Source: VGWG01 sp964580075
GTDB lineage: Bacteria > Verrucomicrobiota > Kiritimatiellia > RFP12 > JAAYNR01
DNA length: 9,694 nucleotides
Assembly: GCA_964580075.1 (NCBI GenBank)
Contig: CAZOJL010000134.1
Span: 1 to 9,694, forward strand
Reading direction: 5' to 3'
The notes under the pieces are model-generated. The model was not told the origin of the DNA. It ran no database searches and worked only from the letters and a program-made list of their open reading frames with translations. The translations under genes were made by a program, and so were the position numbers. Below, one piece after another: positions 1 to 6,687 of this stretch; position 1 is the first letter of the stretch, and every line of letters begins with the position of its first letter.

Positions 1-10
1 GGCATCAGGA

Positions 11-1633
11 CTATTCCATGCGGGTTTTGGGTTTGGGATCGAACGCGTCGCGCAGCCCCTCGCCGGTCAGCACGGCCAGGAGCATGACGATGAACAGGGC
101 CGACGAGGGGAAGACGACGAGCCACCAGGCGCTGCGGTGGGTCTGGGCCTGACTGAGGAGTTCGCCCCAACTCGGCGCGAGCGGCGGCAGGCCGAAGCCG
201 AGAAAGTCCAGGGCCGAGAGCGACGCGATGGCGCCGACCAGGCTGAAGGGGAACAGGGTGATCAGCGGGGTGAGCGCATTGGGAAGAATATGCCCGAAAA
301 TGATGCGGAGCGAGCCCAACCCCTGGCATCGCGCCGATTCGACAAACGGACGGCCGCGGAGGCGGAGGAACTCGGCGCGCATGTAAGTCGAGATGCCGAT
401 CCAGTTGAAAAGGCCGTAGCAGATCAGCAGCAGCAGGAAACTCCGGCCGAGAACGGAGCCGATCAGGATCATGACATACAGGAAGGGGAGGGCCGACCAG
501 ATCTCGATGAGGCGTTGTCCGATCAAGTCGAGAAAGCCGCCAAAATACCCCTGTATCGCCCCGATCGCAAGACCCAGGCACATAGCCCAGACCACCAGGA
601 GCGCGCCGAACAGCAGTCCCGTGCGGAGGCCGAACAGGACACGGGCCAGGACATCCCGCCCGGAGCCGTCGACGCCCATCCAGTGTCCGGGAACCGGCCG
701 GTGCGGCCACGACACGGGGGGCAGGACGGCGCCGAACCGGGCGTCAGCGCCGTTCCATGTGCCGACGGTCTCAGCCGACTCGGACGCCAGTGCGCCGGCC
801 ACCACGGGCGCGAGCGATGCGGCCAGTGACGCATCGCCGTCGAAATGGCGGCCGAGGAGAAGCGGCAGCGACCCATCGGCCGCCGCCTGCCGCAGGGACG
901 TGACGTCGAGCTGGCGGGTCAGCGGTTGGAAGGCGGACGTGTCCGGCGCGCGGAGCGTGAGGCGCACGGAGACCGGGGGCGTGTCGCGCGGCGCGTAGGC
1001 GGAGAGGGTAAAAACAACCTCCAGCCCTGAGGCGTCCGGCTGGCGCAGGACGGTCTCGAACGCCGGGGCGGGGCGGTTTTCAAAGCGAAGCCGGATGGCG
1101 GCGGACAGCGCGTCCGTCAGCGGCCACTGCTCGGCGAGGAGGGCGCCCGCGATGCCGTCAAGGTCGGGGAAGAACGTGTCGCACGCCACGGGGCGGGAGA
1201 TCACGCCATCGGGGGAGACGTTCAGACGGCCGATGCGGGGCATGGGCGCGACCGTCACGCGCATGCGCCGATAGGGTTCAAAGTCATGGGCCGTCAAGAT
1301 GGTATGGGGCCCATAGGGAAAGGGGGCGAACCAGACGGTGTTGCGCGGGTTCCCGGTGAAGCGTTCCGATCGGACCAGGTCGTGGTAATCCACACGGGTG
1401 AAGCGGCCGTTTTGCAGAAGATCGTTCTCCGTATAAAAACGACACACGGGAAAAAAGGTCCGACCGTCGATGCGGAGGAAGAGCGGCCGGCTGTTGCAGA
1501 TGACGTTGGCGACCAGGCTCGCAACCGCCAATGCGACGAGGGCCCAGACGGCGCACCACGCCCGCCGGTTGCGCCGGAAAGCGGCAAACCGTTTGGCGTT
1601 TACAGAGCGTGGCGGATGGCGTGGGGTGTTCAT
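11..1633 (-). CDS. yejE: YejE-like oligopeptide ABC transporter permease with a large extracytoplasmic insertion
   Basis: Inner-membrane permease subunit of a peptide/opine/nickel-type ABC importer (540 aa). Residues 24-45 form the first membrane segment. They are followed by a YejE-like stretch (NSRPLFLRIDGRTFFPVCRF, 47-66), and the permease core runs from about 317 (GHWMGVDGSGRDVLARVLFG) to the end with roughly five more membrane segments. The EAA-type loop that contacts the ATPase is at 431-452 (VESARCQG then HILPN). E. coli YejE is about 340 aa; the difference is a stretch at about 112-308 that I do not recognise. I chose the ATG at 1631-1633 because it shares a base with the stop of the upstream permease gene (TGATG), indicating translational coupling; an in-frame ATG at 1675 would add 14 residues inside that gene. 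An ATPase gene is expected beyond the left edge, and an ATG at 3-5 on this strand could be its start. Confidence 0.9.
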   Translation of the reverse strand: MNTPRHPPRSVNAKRFAAFRRNRRAWCAVWALVALAVASLVANVICNSRPLFLRIDGRTFFPVCRFYTENDLLQNGRFTRVDYHDLVRSERFTGNPRNTVWFAPFPYGPHTILTAHDFEPYRRMRVTVAPMPRIGRLNVSPDGVISRPVACDTFFPDLDGIAGALLAEQWPLTDALSAAIRLRFENRPAPAFETVLRQPDASGLEVVFTLSAYAPRDTPPVSVRLTLRAPDTSAFQPLTRQLDVTSLRQAAADGSLPLLLGRHFDGDASLAASLAPVVAGALASESAETVGTWNGADARFGAVLPPVSWPHRPVPGHWMGVDGSGRDVLARVLFGLRTGLLFGALLVVWAMCLGLAIGAIQGYFGGFLDLIGQRLIEIWSALPFLYVMILIGSVLGRSFLLLLICYGLFNWIGISTYMRAEFLRLRGRPFVESARCQGLGSLRIIFGHILPNALTPLITLFPFSLVGAIASLSALDFLGFGLPPLAPSWGELLSQAQTHRSAWWLVVFPSSALFIVMLLAVLTGEGLRDAFDPKPKTRME

Positions 1634-2673
1634 CAGCGGTCGAAATGAATGCGGGGATCGATGATCATGTAACAAACGTCCGAGATCAGGTTGCCGAGCA
1701 ATTGGAGTGAGGCGGTGAGCGACAGGAGCGCCATAAAGACGGCGTAGTCCCGGCGGACGAGGGCGGTCAGGCTCAGGTGGCCCATGCCCGGGATCTCAAA
1801 AATCGTTTCGATGATGACCGAGCCGGCGAAGAAAACGGTCAGGATGCCGCCCACACCCGTTGCGATCGGGATGAGTGCGTTGCGGAAGGCATGGTGCCAG
1901 ACGGCGCGCCGGAACGAGGCGCCCGTGGCCAGCACCGTGCGGACGTAGTCGCTGGAGATTTGATCGAGGGCGGCGTTCTTCATCATCAGGGTCAGCACGG
2001 CGAAACTGCCCGCCATGTAGCAGATGACAGGCAGGGCCATGTGCCAGGCGTGGTCCCGCATGCGCCCCCAGAATGCAAGCGTGGCGGCATCGGGCGATTG
2101 AAAGCCGCCGAGCGGGAAGAAATTCCACAGGCCGTCGACGGCGCCGCAGAGCGCGGTGCGCAGGACCAGGGCAATGGCGAAGGAGGGGAGGGCATACCCG
2201 ATAAAGACGACCACGCTGGATACCGCATCAAAGCGGCTGCCGTGTCGGAGCGCCTTGGCGATGCCCAGCGGGATGCAGACCAGGTAGGCGAGAAAAAAAC
2301 CGGTGATCCCGAACCAGAGGGAGACGGGGAATCGCGAGGTGATCAGATCCCATGCGGTGCGGTTGGGAAAATCGTAGGAGGTCATCCGCAGTCCCATCCG
2401 GTCGCGCACGAGCCAGGTCGCATACTGGACGAGGAACGGTTTGTCAAAGCCGAACTTGGCGGTGAGGGCGCGGCGTTGATCCTCGGTTATTGAGGCGCCG
2501 GGCCGCGCCTCGGCTGCGGCGCCCGAATCGCCGATGCCGCGCATGCGCAGCAGGCGCATTTCGACCGGCCCGCCGGGGAGCACACGGGTGAGCGCGAAGC
2601 ACACCAGCGTGATGCCCACGAACGTGGGAACGGCCAGCACCAGCCGCCGCAGCAGGTAAAACAGTCGGTTCAT
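1633..2673 (-). CDS. yejB: YejB-like oligopeptide ABC transporter permease
   Basis: First permease subunit of the same importer (346 aa, close to the usual YejB length). It has an N-terminal membrane segment (MNRLFYLLRRLVLAVPTFVG) followed by the family's TRVLPGGPVE element at about 29-38. An extracytoplasmic region to about 115 contains FGFDKPFLVQYATWL, and five further membrane segments follow. The EAA-type loop is at about 242-269 (DYVRTVLATGASFRRAVWHH then NALIP), and the C-terminus has the typical LLGNLISDVCYMIIDPRI. Its stop overlaps the yejE start by one base. In the classical yejABEF order a periplasmic binding protein (YejA) precedes yejB. Here the upstream DNA is a repeat-rich spacer and then an unrelated gene, so the binding protein must be elsewhere or absent. 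The ribosome-binding site is weak: an AGG abuts the ATG. I see no convincing promoter. Confidence 0.92.
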   Translation of the reverse strand: MNRLFYLLRRLVLAVPTFVGITLVCFALTRVLPGGPVEMRLLRMRGIGDSGAAAEARPGASITEDQRRALTAKFGFDKPFLVQYATWLVRDRMGLRMTSYDFPNRTAWDLITSRFPVSLWFGITGFFLAYLVCIPLGIAKALRHGSRFDAVSSVVVFIGYALPSFAIALVLRTALCGAVDGLWNFFPLGGFQSPDAATLAFWGRMRDHAWHMALPVICYMAGSFAVLTLMMKNAALDQISSDYVRTVLATGASFRRAVWHHAFRNALIPIATGVGGILTVFFAGSVIIETIFEIPGMGHLSLTALVRRDYAVFMALLSLTASLQLLGNLISDVCYMIIDPRIHFDR

Positions 2674-2735
2674 CCTAAAAAGGGCGGAAGGGCGTGAGAC
2701 GGCAAGGCTGTCAGGCTGTATTGGATGATCACGGA

Positions 2736-2997
2736 GCTTCCGGGTTTGTGGGGGGATTTCTCATGGACTCGCATCGCAGCCCTGTCGTCGGCCCTCGATG
2801 AAGCGGGTGGTTTAAGTGAAACCGTTTAAGAAGGCGAGTAAGGATGCGATTACGTGTAGGTCATCCCACACACTTACACCTACACTTTAACCCTATCTTA
2901 AACGGCACACGTACTCCACCTGCTTACTCGCTCCCTCATGGCTCTCGGACACGACCTCGCATTCATCAATAGAAAATCCCCCGCTAAACCCGGAAGC
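2736..2997. repeat. Inverted-repeat-bounded intergenic element (MITE-like or structured RNA candidate)
   Basis: The 2674-3042 spacer has no credible gene but is rich in inverted repeats. The outer arms are 2736-2759 and 2974-2997: GCTTCCGGGTTT pairs perfectly with AAACCCGGAAGC, then three mismatches, then GGGGGATTT pairs with AAATCCCCC (21 of 24). Inner arms are CCGTTTAAG 2822-2830 with CTTAAACGG 2897-2905; GCGAGTAAG 2834-2842 with CTTACTCGC 2923-2931; TACGTGT 2851-2857 with ACACGTA 2907-2913; and GTGTAGGT 2854-2861 with ACCTACAC 2878-2885. The first pair interlocks with the second and third, so not all stems can form together, and the last two share bases. No obvious target-site duplication flanks the outer arms and no transposase is present. 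It could be a miniature transposable element, a structured 5' leader of the permease operon, or a dispersed extragenic repeat. Confidence 0.6.
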
Positions 2998-3020
2998 CCC
3001 CACACTCCCACACTTCGGTT

Positions 3021-3035
3021 GCGGGCGTAGCCCGC
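3021..3035 (-). terminator. Small GC hairpin just downstream of the membrane-protein gene
   Basis: GCGGGC-GTA-GCCCGC is a perfect 6-bp stem with a 3-nt loop, starting 8 bases past the minus-strand stop codon at 3043. The position suits a terminator or 3'-end stabiliser for that gene, but no T-run follows on the minus strand, so an intrinsic terminator is only a possibility. It may also belong to the neighbouring repeat element. Confidence 0.35.
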
Positions 3036-3042
3036 CTTGTGG

Positions 3043-3762
3043 TTATTCCAGATCCGGCAGGGAGGGATCCGACGTGCGATCCTCTTCATACGCGATAAAC
3101 GTACAGACGAAGTCCGTCTTGGCGGTGTGCAAACCTTTTGCGAACTGTGCGCGGATACCTTCGATGCGCGCGTCAAGCACATCCGCCGGCGTGTCGTCCA
3201 GACCAAAGGCCCGGTTGATCATCGCCTCGTAGGATAGCTCCAGATAAGGATTATCCCGCTCCCCCATGCGGAAGTTGTGATAGAGCACGAAGACAAAGAG
3301 TGTCTGCTTGGGAAGCAGGGGTTGCGGAAGTTGCTGATCCAGGCATTCCAGAGACTCCTGATGGATCGGCGCGCCATCGTCGGCCAGCAGCGTGACCCGG
3401 GCCTCGAAAGCGGAGATCGTCTTACCGGAGATGTTCTCGATTTCTGCGCTGAACCATCCCGTATCCTCATCCTCGTGATGGACGAAATAGACGTTGTTCA
3501 ATTTGAGCAGCCGCTCCGTCACATCGGAGATTTGTTGAGTATCTTTCAGTTTCTTTGAGGCGGACCACACGCCGATCACGACGGCTGCGACGGCCAGAGC
3601 CATGCCGGCGGCGATCAATCCGGTTTTGCGGGTGGAGCGGCGGAATTGGAAGTATCCGAGCAGGACGCCCAGCACGGCGACGCCTACAGCGGGCCCGCTA
3701 TACGGGACCCAGAGCGCCAACGCGAGAGCGACCAATCCGACGATTACGGAAACAAGATTCAT
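3043..3762 (-). CDS. Hypothetical membrane protein with three N-terminal transmembrane segments
   Basis: I do not recognise this 239-aa protein. Three hydrophobic segments lie at about 2-19, 23-40 and 48-67, joined by short polar turns (the second turn is RRSTRKTG). A soluble domain of about 170 residues follows. Within it, the stretch around 103-125 (WFSAEIENISGKTISAFEAR) looks like the strands of an Ig-like FxLYD-type fold, where conserved N and G sit between beta strands; this is an inference from pattern only. The segment 164-182 is charged and aromatic (FRMGERDNPYLELSYEA). I chose the ATG at 3760-3762 because AAAGGA sits 8 bases upstream and a strong promoter lies about 100 bases upstream. 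The longer in-frame start at 3852 would fall almost on the predicted transcription start and has no ribosome-binding site. It is transcribed divergently from the gene at 4000. Confidence 0.7.
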   Translation of the reverse strand: MNLVSVIVGLVALALALWVPYSGPAVGVAVLGVLLGYFQFRRSTRKTGLIAAGMALAVAAVVIGVWSASKKLKDTQQISDVTERLLKLNNVYFVHHEDEDTGWFSAEIENISGKTISAFEARVTLLADDGAPIHQESLECLDQQLPQPLLPKQTLFVFVLYHNFRMGERDNPYLELSYEAMINRAFGLDDTPADVLDARIEGIRAQFAKGLHTAKTDFVCTFIAYEEDRTSDPSLPDLE

Positions 3763-3770
3763 CTGGGTGA

Positions 3771-3776
3771 TCCTTT
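3771..3776 (-). promoter_or_regulatory. Ribosome-binding site fixing the start of the membrane-protein gene
   Basis: On the minus strand AAAGGA lies 8 nt before the ATG at 3760-3762. It supports the shorter 239-aa reading over the upstream in-frame ATG at 3852. Confidence 0.6.
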
Positions 3777-3861
3777 CTATGTGTCGGGGCTCCACGCGTT
3801 CATGCCGTGCGCGGAGGACGCTAGAGATCTCAAGAGACAGGGGGTTGAACACGTGTCGGTA

Positions 3862-3890
3862 CTTATATCAGGGGAAGCCGATGCCGTCAA
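3862..3890 (-). promoter_or_regulatory. Sigma70-type promoter for the gene at 3043-3762
   Basis: On the minus strand TTGACG (3890-3885) and TATAAG (3867-3862) are separated by exactly 17 nt. Predicted transcription starts near 3855, giving a leader of about 93 nt before the ATG at 3762. Both hexamers are close to consensus and contrast with the GC-rich surroundings. Confidence 0.65.
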
Positions 3891-3918
3891 GCGCATTGAC
3901 ATTCTTGTGATTCTACTC

Positions 3919-3948
3919 TTGACCCGATGCCCCATGAGCCGATATGCT
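3919..3948 (+). promoter_or_regulatory. Sigma70-type promoter for the gene at 4000
   Basis: TTGACC (3919-3924) and TATGCT (3943-3948) are separated by 18 nt. Transcription would start near 3955, leaving a 45-nt leader before the ATG at 4000. This argues against the longer in-frame starts upstream, since those codons would not be transcribed. It is divergent to the promoter at 3862-3890, with the -35 boxes facing each other about 29 bp apart, so one regulator could affect both genes. Confidence 0.6.
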
Positions 3949-3999
3949 ATGCAACCAAATGAGCACACACGGGTGTGGCCACGGGAACACGGGGCAGAC

Positions 4000-5598
4000 A
4001 TGTCACAAGATAAAAACGAGCCGATCGCCATCGATTTGGATTTTGCCCCTAGTTGGGCGCGTCAATCTCCAGAGGAGCTGCTGAAGCGTTATGCGCGGGA
4101 TTCGCATGACGGCGGCAGCGGCAGGTCTGAGGGTCACGGCGGCCGGGGAAATCAGGGAGACCGTCGTGATCAGCCGCGGCGAGAAGACCGGCGCGGCGGA
4201 TTCGAGAAGATTGGCCGCCGTCCTCGCGAAGAGAGGCGTCTCCCGGGTGGCAGTGACAGAGCGCCTTTCGTGAGGCCAGACGGTCCGCCGCCCGCGCGGA
4301 CATACGAGGGGGCTGGTGACGATCGGATGCCGCACGGCAATTCCATGCCGCCGCAGGAGCAGGAGCCGATGCCGTTTGAGATGCGCCTGCTTCCCGAACA
4401 AAAAGCCTTGGGCTCGATCATCCGGCGCATCCAGACGTCGCATCGCGCCTACCCGCTCCGCGACATCGCACACCTGTTTCTCGATAATCCCGCGTCCTGT
4501 CTGGTGCGGCTTGAACTGCGCAAGGATCAACCCCCGGCCGACCGGCTGTTCCAGTGCAAGGTCTGCGGTCTCCCGGCGTTGACCGAAGAGGAGATCGCCG
4601 CGCATCTGGTGGCATCCCACATCGACCACTTCTTCGATATCGTGGATATCGAAGGCGATCCCCCTGCCGGCAATTTCACCTGCGTGGCCCGTTGCGGACT
4701 CTCCGGGGTGCTTTTGGGACCGCCCAACCACCACAGCTATGCGGTCAAGGTTCAGGAGCAGTTGCGATCCCGCTACGCGAACATGTCGGCGGAAGCCTAT
4801 CATTCCCGGATCGAGATGGTGCGCGAACCGGAGGTGATTGAGCAGTGGCGGGAGCAGGCCCGGAAGAAACGTATTTATCGGCTCAAGCAGGACGCGCCTG
4901 CTGCGACTCAGGCGCAGGATGCCGATGCACCCGCCACCCCCGCCGACGGCGCCGCGGCGGAAGAGGCGACCGCGCCAGAGGGGGCCTCGCTTTCGCCCGC
5001 GCTGGAACGTGACGCCGCCGAACGTCTGCTGCAGCGTGAGATTGTCCCCCGCCAGATCACGGCGGCCCGCTCCCTCGTCGCCACAGTCGATATCGTCCGC
5101 AAGACGTCCAGCCAGAAGATCGCTTACACACTGCGCGAAGCGCTGTTCCGGGAACAGAAGTTCCCGGCGTCTCTCTTCTTCGCTTTGCGCGGCGCCTTTC
5201 GCCACCGCAAGCTTCAGATCTTCAAGGCGAACAATCCCCGAGGGCCCGACTTCGTGGTAATTACGACGCCTTCGGTTCTGGATATTCAGCACGCCACCGA
5301 GGAGATTCGGACGATTCTGGGATTCGTGACGGACCATCCCGGCGCCACCCGGCAGGCTGTGTTTGCGGCTGCGGCGCCGGATGATGAGGCGAAGCAGCAG
5401 GCCGCCGGCACCTCGCTCAACTGGCTCATCGAGCGCGGCCACCTGATTGAATATTACAACGGNNNNNNNNNNNNNNNNNNNNNNNNNNNNNNNNNNNNNN
5501 NNNNNNNNNNNNNNNNNNNNNNNNNNNNNNNNNNNNNNNNNNNNNNNNNNNNNNNNNNNNNNCCGGTGAATGAACCGCAAAGGCGTCGCTCACAGTGA
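4000..5598 (+). CDS. Uncharacterised protein with C2H2-like zinc-finger cluster, RGG-like tract and winged-helix-like tail (interrupted by a gap)
   Basis: I know no assigned function. From the ATG at 4000 the order is: a short acidic start; an Arg/Gly-rich low-complexity tract (about 32-107) of the kind often seen in RNA- or DNA-binding tails; a conserved-looking domain (about 125-296) with C186-x2-C189-x12-H202-x4-H207, exactly classical C2H2 zinc-finger spacing, plus C228 and C232 (FTCVARCG) and GPPNHHSY; an Ala/Glu-rich linker (about 297-345); and a C-terminal domain ending in TSLNWLIERGHLIEYYN (to 487), which resembles a winged-helix recognition helix and wing. Together these suggest nucleic-acid binding (inference). 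The 100-N gap breaks the gene after residue 487. Beyond it the only open frame gives 11 codons and a TGA at 5596-5598, so the end is plausible but unproven. It overlaps the convergent radical SAM gene by 9 bases. Confidence 0.75.
   Translation: MSQDKNEPIAIDLDFAPSWARQSPEELLKRYARDSHDGGSGRSEGHGGRGNQGDRRDQPRREDRRGGFEKIGRRPREERRLPGGSDRAPFVRPDGPPPARTYEGAGDDRMPHGNSMPPQEQEPMPFEMRLLPEQKALGSIIRRIQTSHRAYPLRDIAHLFLDNPASCLVRLELRKDQPPADRLFQCKVCGLPALTEEEIAAHLVASHIDHFFDIVDIEGDPPAGNFTCVARCGLSGVLLGPPNHHSYAVKVQEQLRSRYANMSAEAYHSRIEMVREPEVIEQWREQARKKRIYRLKQDAPAATQAQDADAPATPADGAAAEEATAPEGASLSPALERDAAERLLQREIVPRQITAARSLVATVDIVRKTSSQKIAYTLREALFREQKFPASLFFALRGAFRHRKLQIFKANNPRGPDFVVITTPSVLDIQHATEEIRTILGFVTDHPGATRQAVFAAAAPDDEAKQQAAGTSLNWLIERGHLIEYYNXXXXXXXXXXXXXXXXXXXXXXXXXXXXXXXXXXPVNEPQRRRSQ
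5463..5562. other. Assembly gap, 100 N
   Basis: A run of exactly 100 N, the standard placeholder for unknown length. It lies near the 3' end of the zinc-finger-like gene, so that gene's true C-terminus and length are uncertain. Confidence 0.97.
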
Positions 5599-6453
5599 GA
5601 AGGGGAGGCGTCCCGGACCGCGTGTGTCGAGGCGCGGGAGGCATCTCTCCAGAAGCGTGACAAGTGCGTCGCGGTCTTTGGGCAACCGGCCTTCCAGAGG
5701 CACCGGGTTCGAGGTGTGGTTGGCGCGGAAGACGGTTCTTTCCAGTTGCAATCCGCGCAAGAGCCGGATCAATTCGCTGACGGCGTCGAATTCAGACGCC
5801 GTCCGATATCCCTCGAACAGGGAGGTCGCGCCGGGCACTTCCACGAAGCGCAGGGCGGAGAGCAGACGCGGCTGCATCCGGTTCAACACGGCCGCCGTGG
5901 CGTCGGCGTGCCGTGCCGACCCTTCGTGTCCGCCAAGTCCCAGCAGCACCATGACCGAACAGGTGAGGCCGGCTGCCTGTGCCCGGCAGACCGCTTCGCA
6001 CATGCCGACGGCGGTTTCGCGTTTGTCCACACGCCGCAGCAGTTCCTCGTCACCGCTTTCGAGCCCCACATAAAGCGTTTTGAGCTTGAGATCGCGGAGA
6101 ACGGCCAAGTCTGCATCGCGCACGGCGGCGATGGAACTGCCGTTGGCGTAGAGATTCACCCGCGCGAGTCGCGGGAAGAGGCGGTTCAACGCCTCCAGCA
6201 TCGTCCGCAGCCATTCGAATGAAATCGCCAGTACATCGCCGTCCGCCAGGAAGATGCGTCGCGCGTCCGGCTGGACCCGTGCGGCGTAAGCGAATTCGGC
6301 GAGCACGTCCTGTTTCGGCCGCACACGATACGGAATTCCCTTGTACATGCCGCAGAATCGGCAGGTGTTGTGCGGACAGCCCAGGGCGACCTGGAAGATC
6401 AGGCTATCCGCTTCGGCGGGCGGACGAAAGAGACGTTCGGTGTAGTATAGCAT
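5590..6453 (-). CDS. Radical SAM protein of the GCPHNTCxFCGMY type
   Basis: A 287-aa radical S-adenosylmethionine enzyme. The iron-sulfur cluster cysteines are C26, C31 and C34 in GCPHNTCRFCGMYKG, a C-x4-C-x2-C spacing one residue longer than the standard C-x3-C-x2-C but known in some radical SAM families. Other core features follow in order: the barrel strand with FLADGDVLA (about 68-76), YANGSS (about 102-107), LYVGLESGDEELLRRVDK (about 127-144), and a late HTSNPVPLEGRLPKDRDAL segment typical of this subfamily. There is no B12-binding domain and no obvious extra cluster domain. The substrate is unknown, and neighbours give no clue. The ATG at 6451-6453 is the only start that keeps the N-terminus. 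No Shine-Dalgarno sequence precedes it, so initiation may be non-canonical, but a candidate promoter lies 33 bases upstream. Confidence 0.88.
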   Translation of the reverse strand: MLYYTERLFRPPAEADSLIFQVALGCPHNTCRFCGMYKGIPYRVRPKQDVLAEFAYAARVQPDARRIFLADGDVLAISFEWLRTMLEALNRLFPRLARVNLYANGSSIAAVRDADLAVLRDLKLKTLYVGLESGDEELLRRVDKRETAVGMCEAVCRAQAAGLTCSVMVLLGLGGHEGSARHADATAAVLNRMQPRLLSALRFVEVPGATSLFEGYRTASEFDAVSELIRLLRGLQLERTVFRANHTSNPVPLEGRLPKDRDALVTLLERCLPRLDTRGPGRLPFSL

Positions 6454-6485
6454 ATGACTGTCAACGGAATGCGCCAGAAGAAGGA

Positions 6486-6514
6486 AGCGTAGGGTGAAGC
6501 GCGGCAGACGTCAA
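6486..6514 (-). promoter_or_regulatory. Candidate sigma70-type promoter for the radical SAM gene
   Basis: On the minus strand TTGACG (6514-6509) and TACGCT (6491-6486) are separated by 17 nt. Transcription would start near 6479, about 26 nt before the ATG. The -35 is good and the -10 mediocre. Confidence 0.45.
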
Positions 6515-6573
6515 TGGGAAAGTGTGAGGTGTGTGAAAGGAGGGCGCTTGGCAGTTCTGATGAGGGGCAATCC

Positions 6574-6687
6574 TTAATCCTAATCGTAATCGTAATCCTA
6601 ATCCTAATCCTAATCCTAATCTTGATCTTGATCTTAATCTTAATTCTAATATTGACCTTGACCTTGACCTTGACCTTGATCTTAATC
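6574..6687. repeat. Degenerate hexamer array, 19 units of TAATCN/TTGAYC type
   Basis: Nineteen consecutive hexamers in strict register: TTAATC, CTAATC, GTAATC twice, CTAATC four times, TTGATC twice, TTAATC, TTAATT, CTAATA, TTGACC four times, TTGATC, TTAATC. Identical neighbours come in blocks, which suggests expansion by slippage or unequal exchange after point changes. The array runs straight into the first hairpin core at 6686-6699. Confidence 0.85.

Noticed and set aside
1777..2493. Plus-strand frame opposite yejB, and a similar one at 137-829 opposite yejE
   Set aside because: Highly charged, domain-free translations antisense to well-recognised permeases; these are shadows.
3646..3999. 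In-frame upstream extension of the zinc-finger-like gene
   Set aside because: The promoter at 3919-3948 lies downstream of most of this extension, and the extension is antisense to the start of the membrane-protein gene.
4003..5580. Long minus-strand reading frame opposite the zinc-finger-like gene
   Set aside because: GC-rich coding DNA often leaves the opposite strand open. The plus-strand frame has a promoter and structured domains, while the minus translation shows no recognisable fold and crosses the gap.
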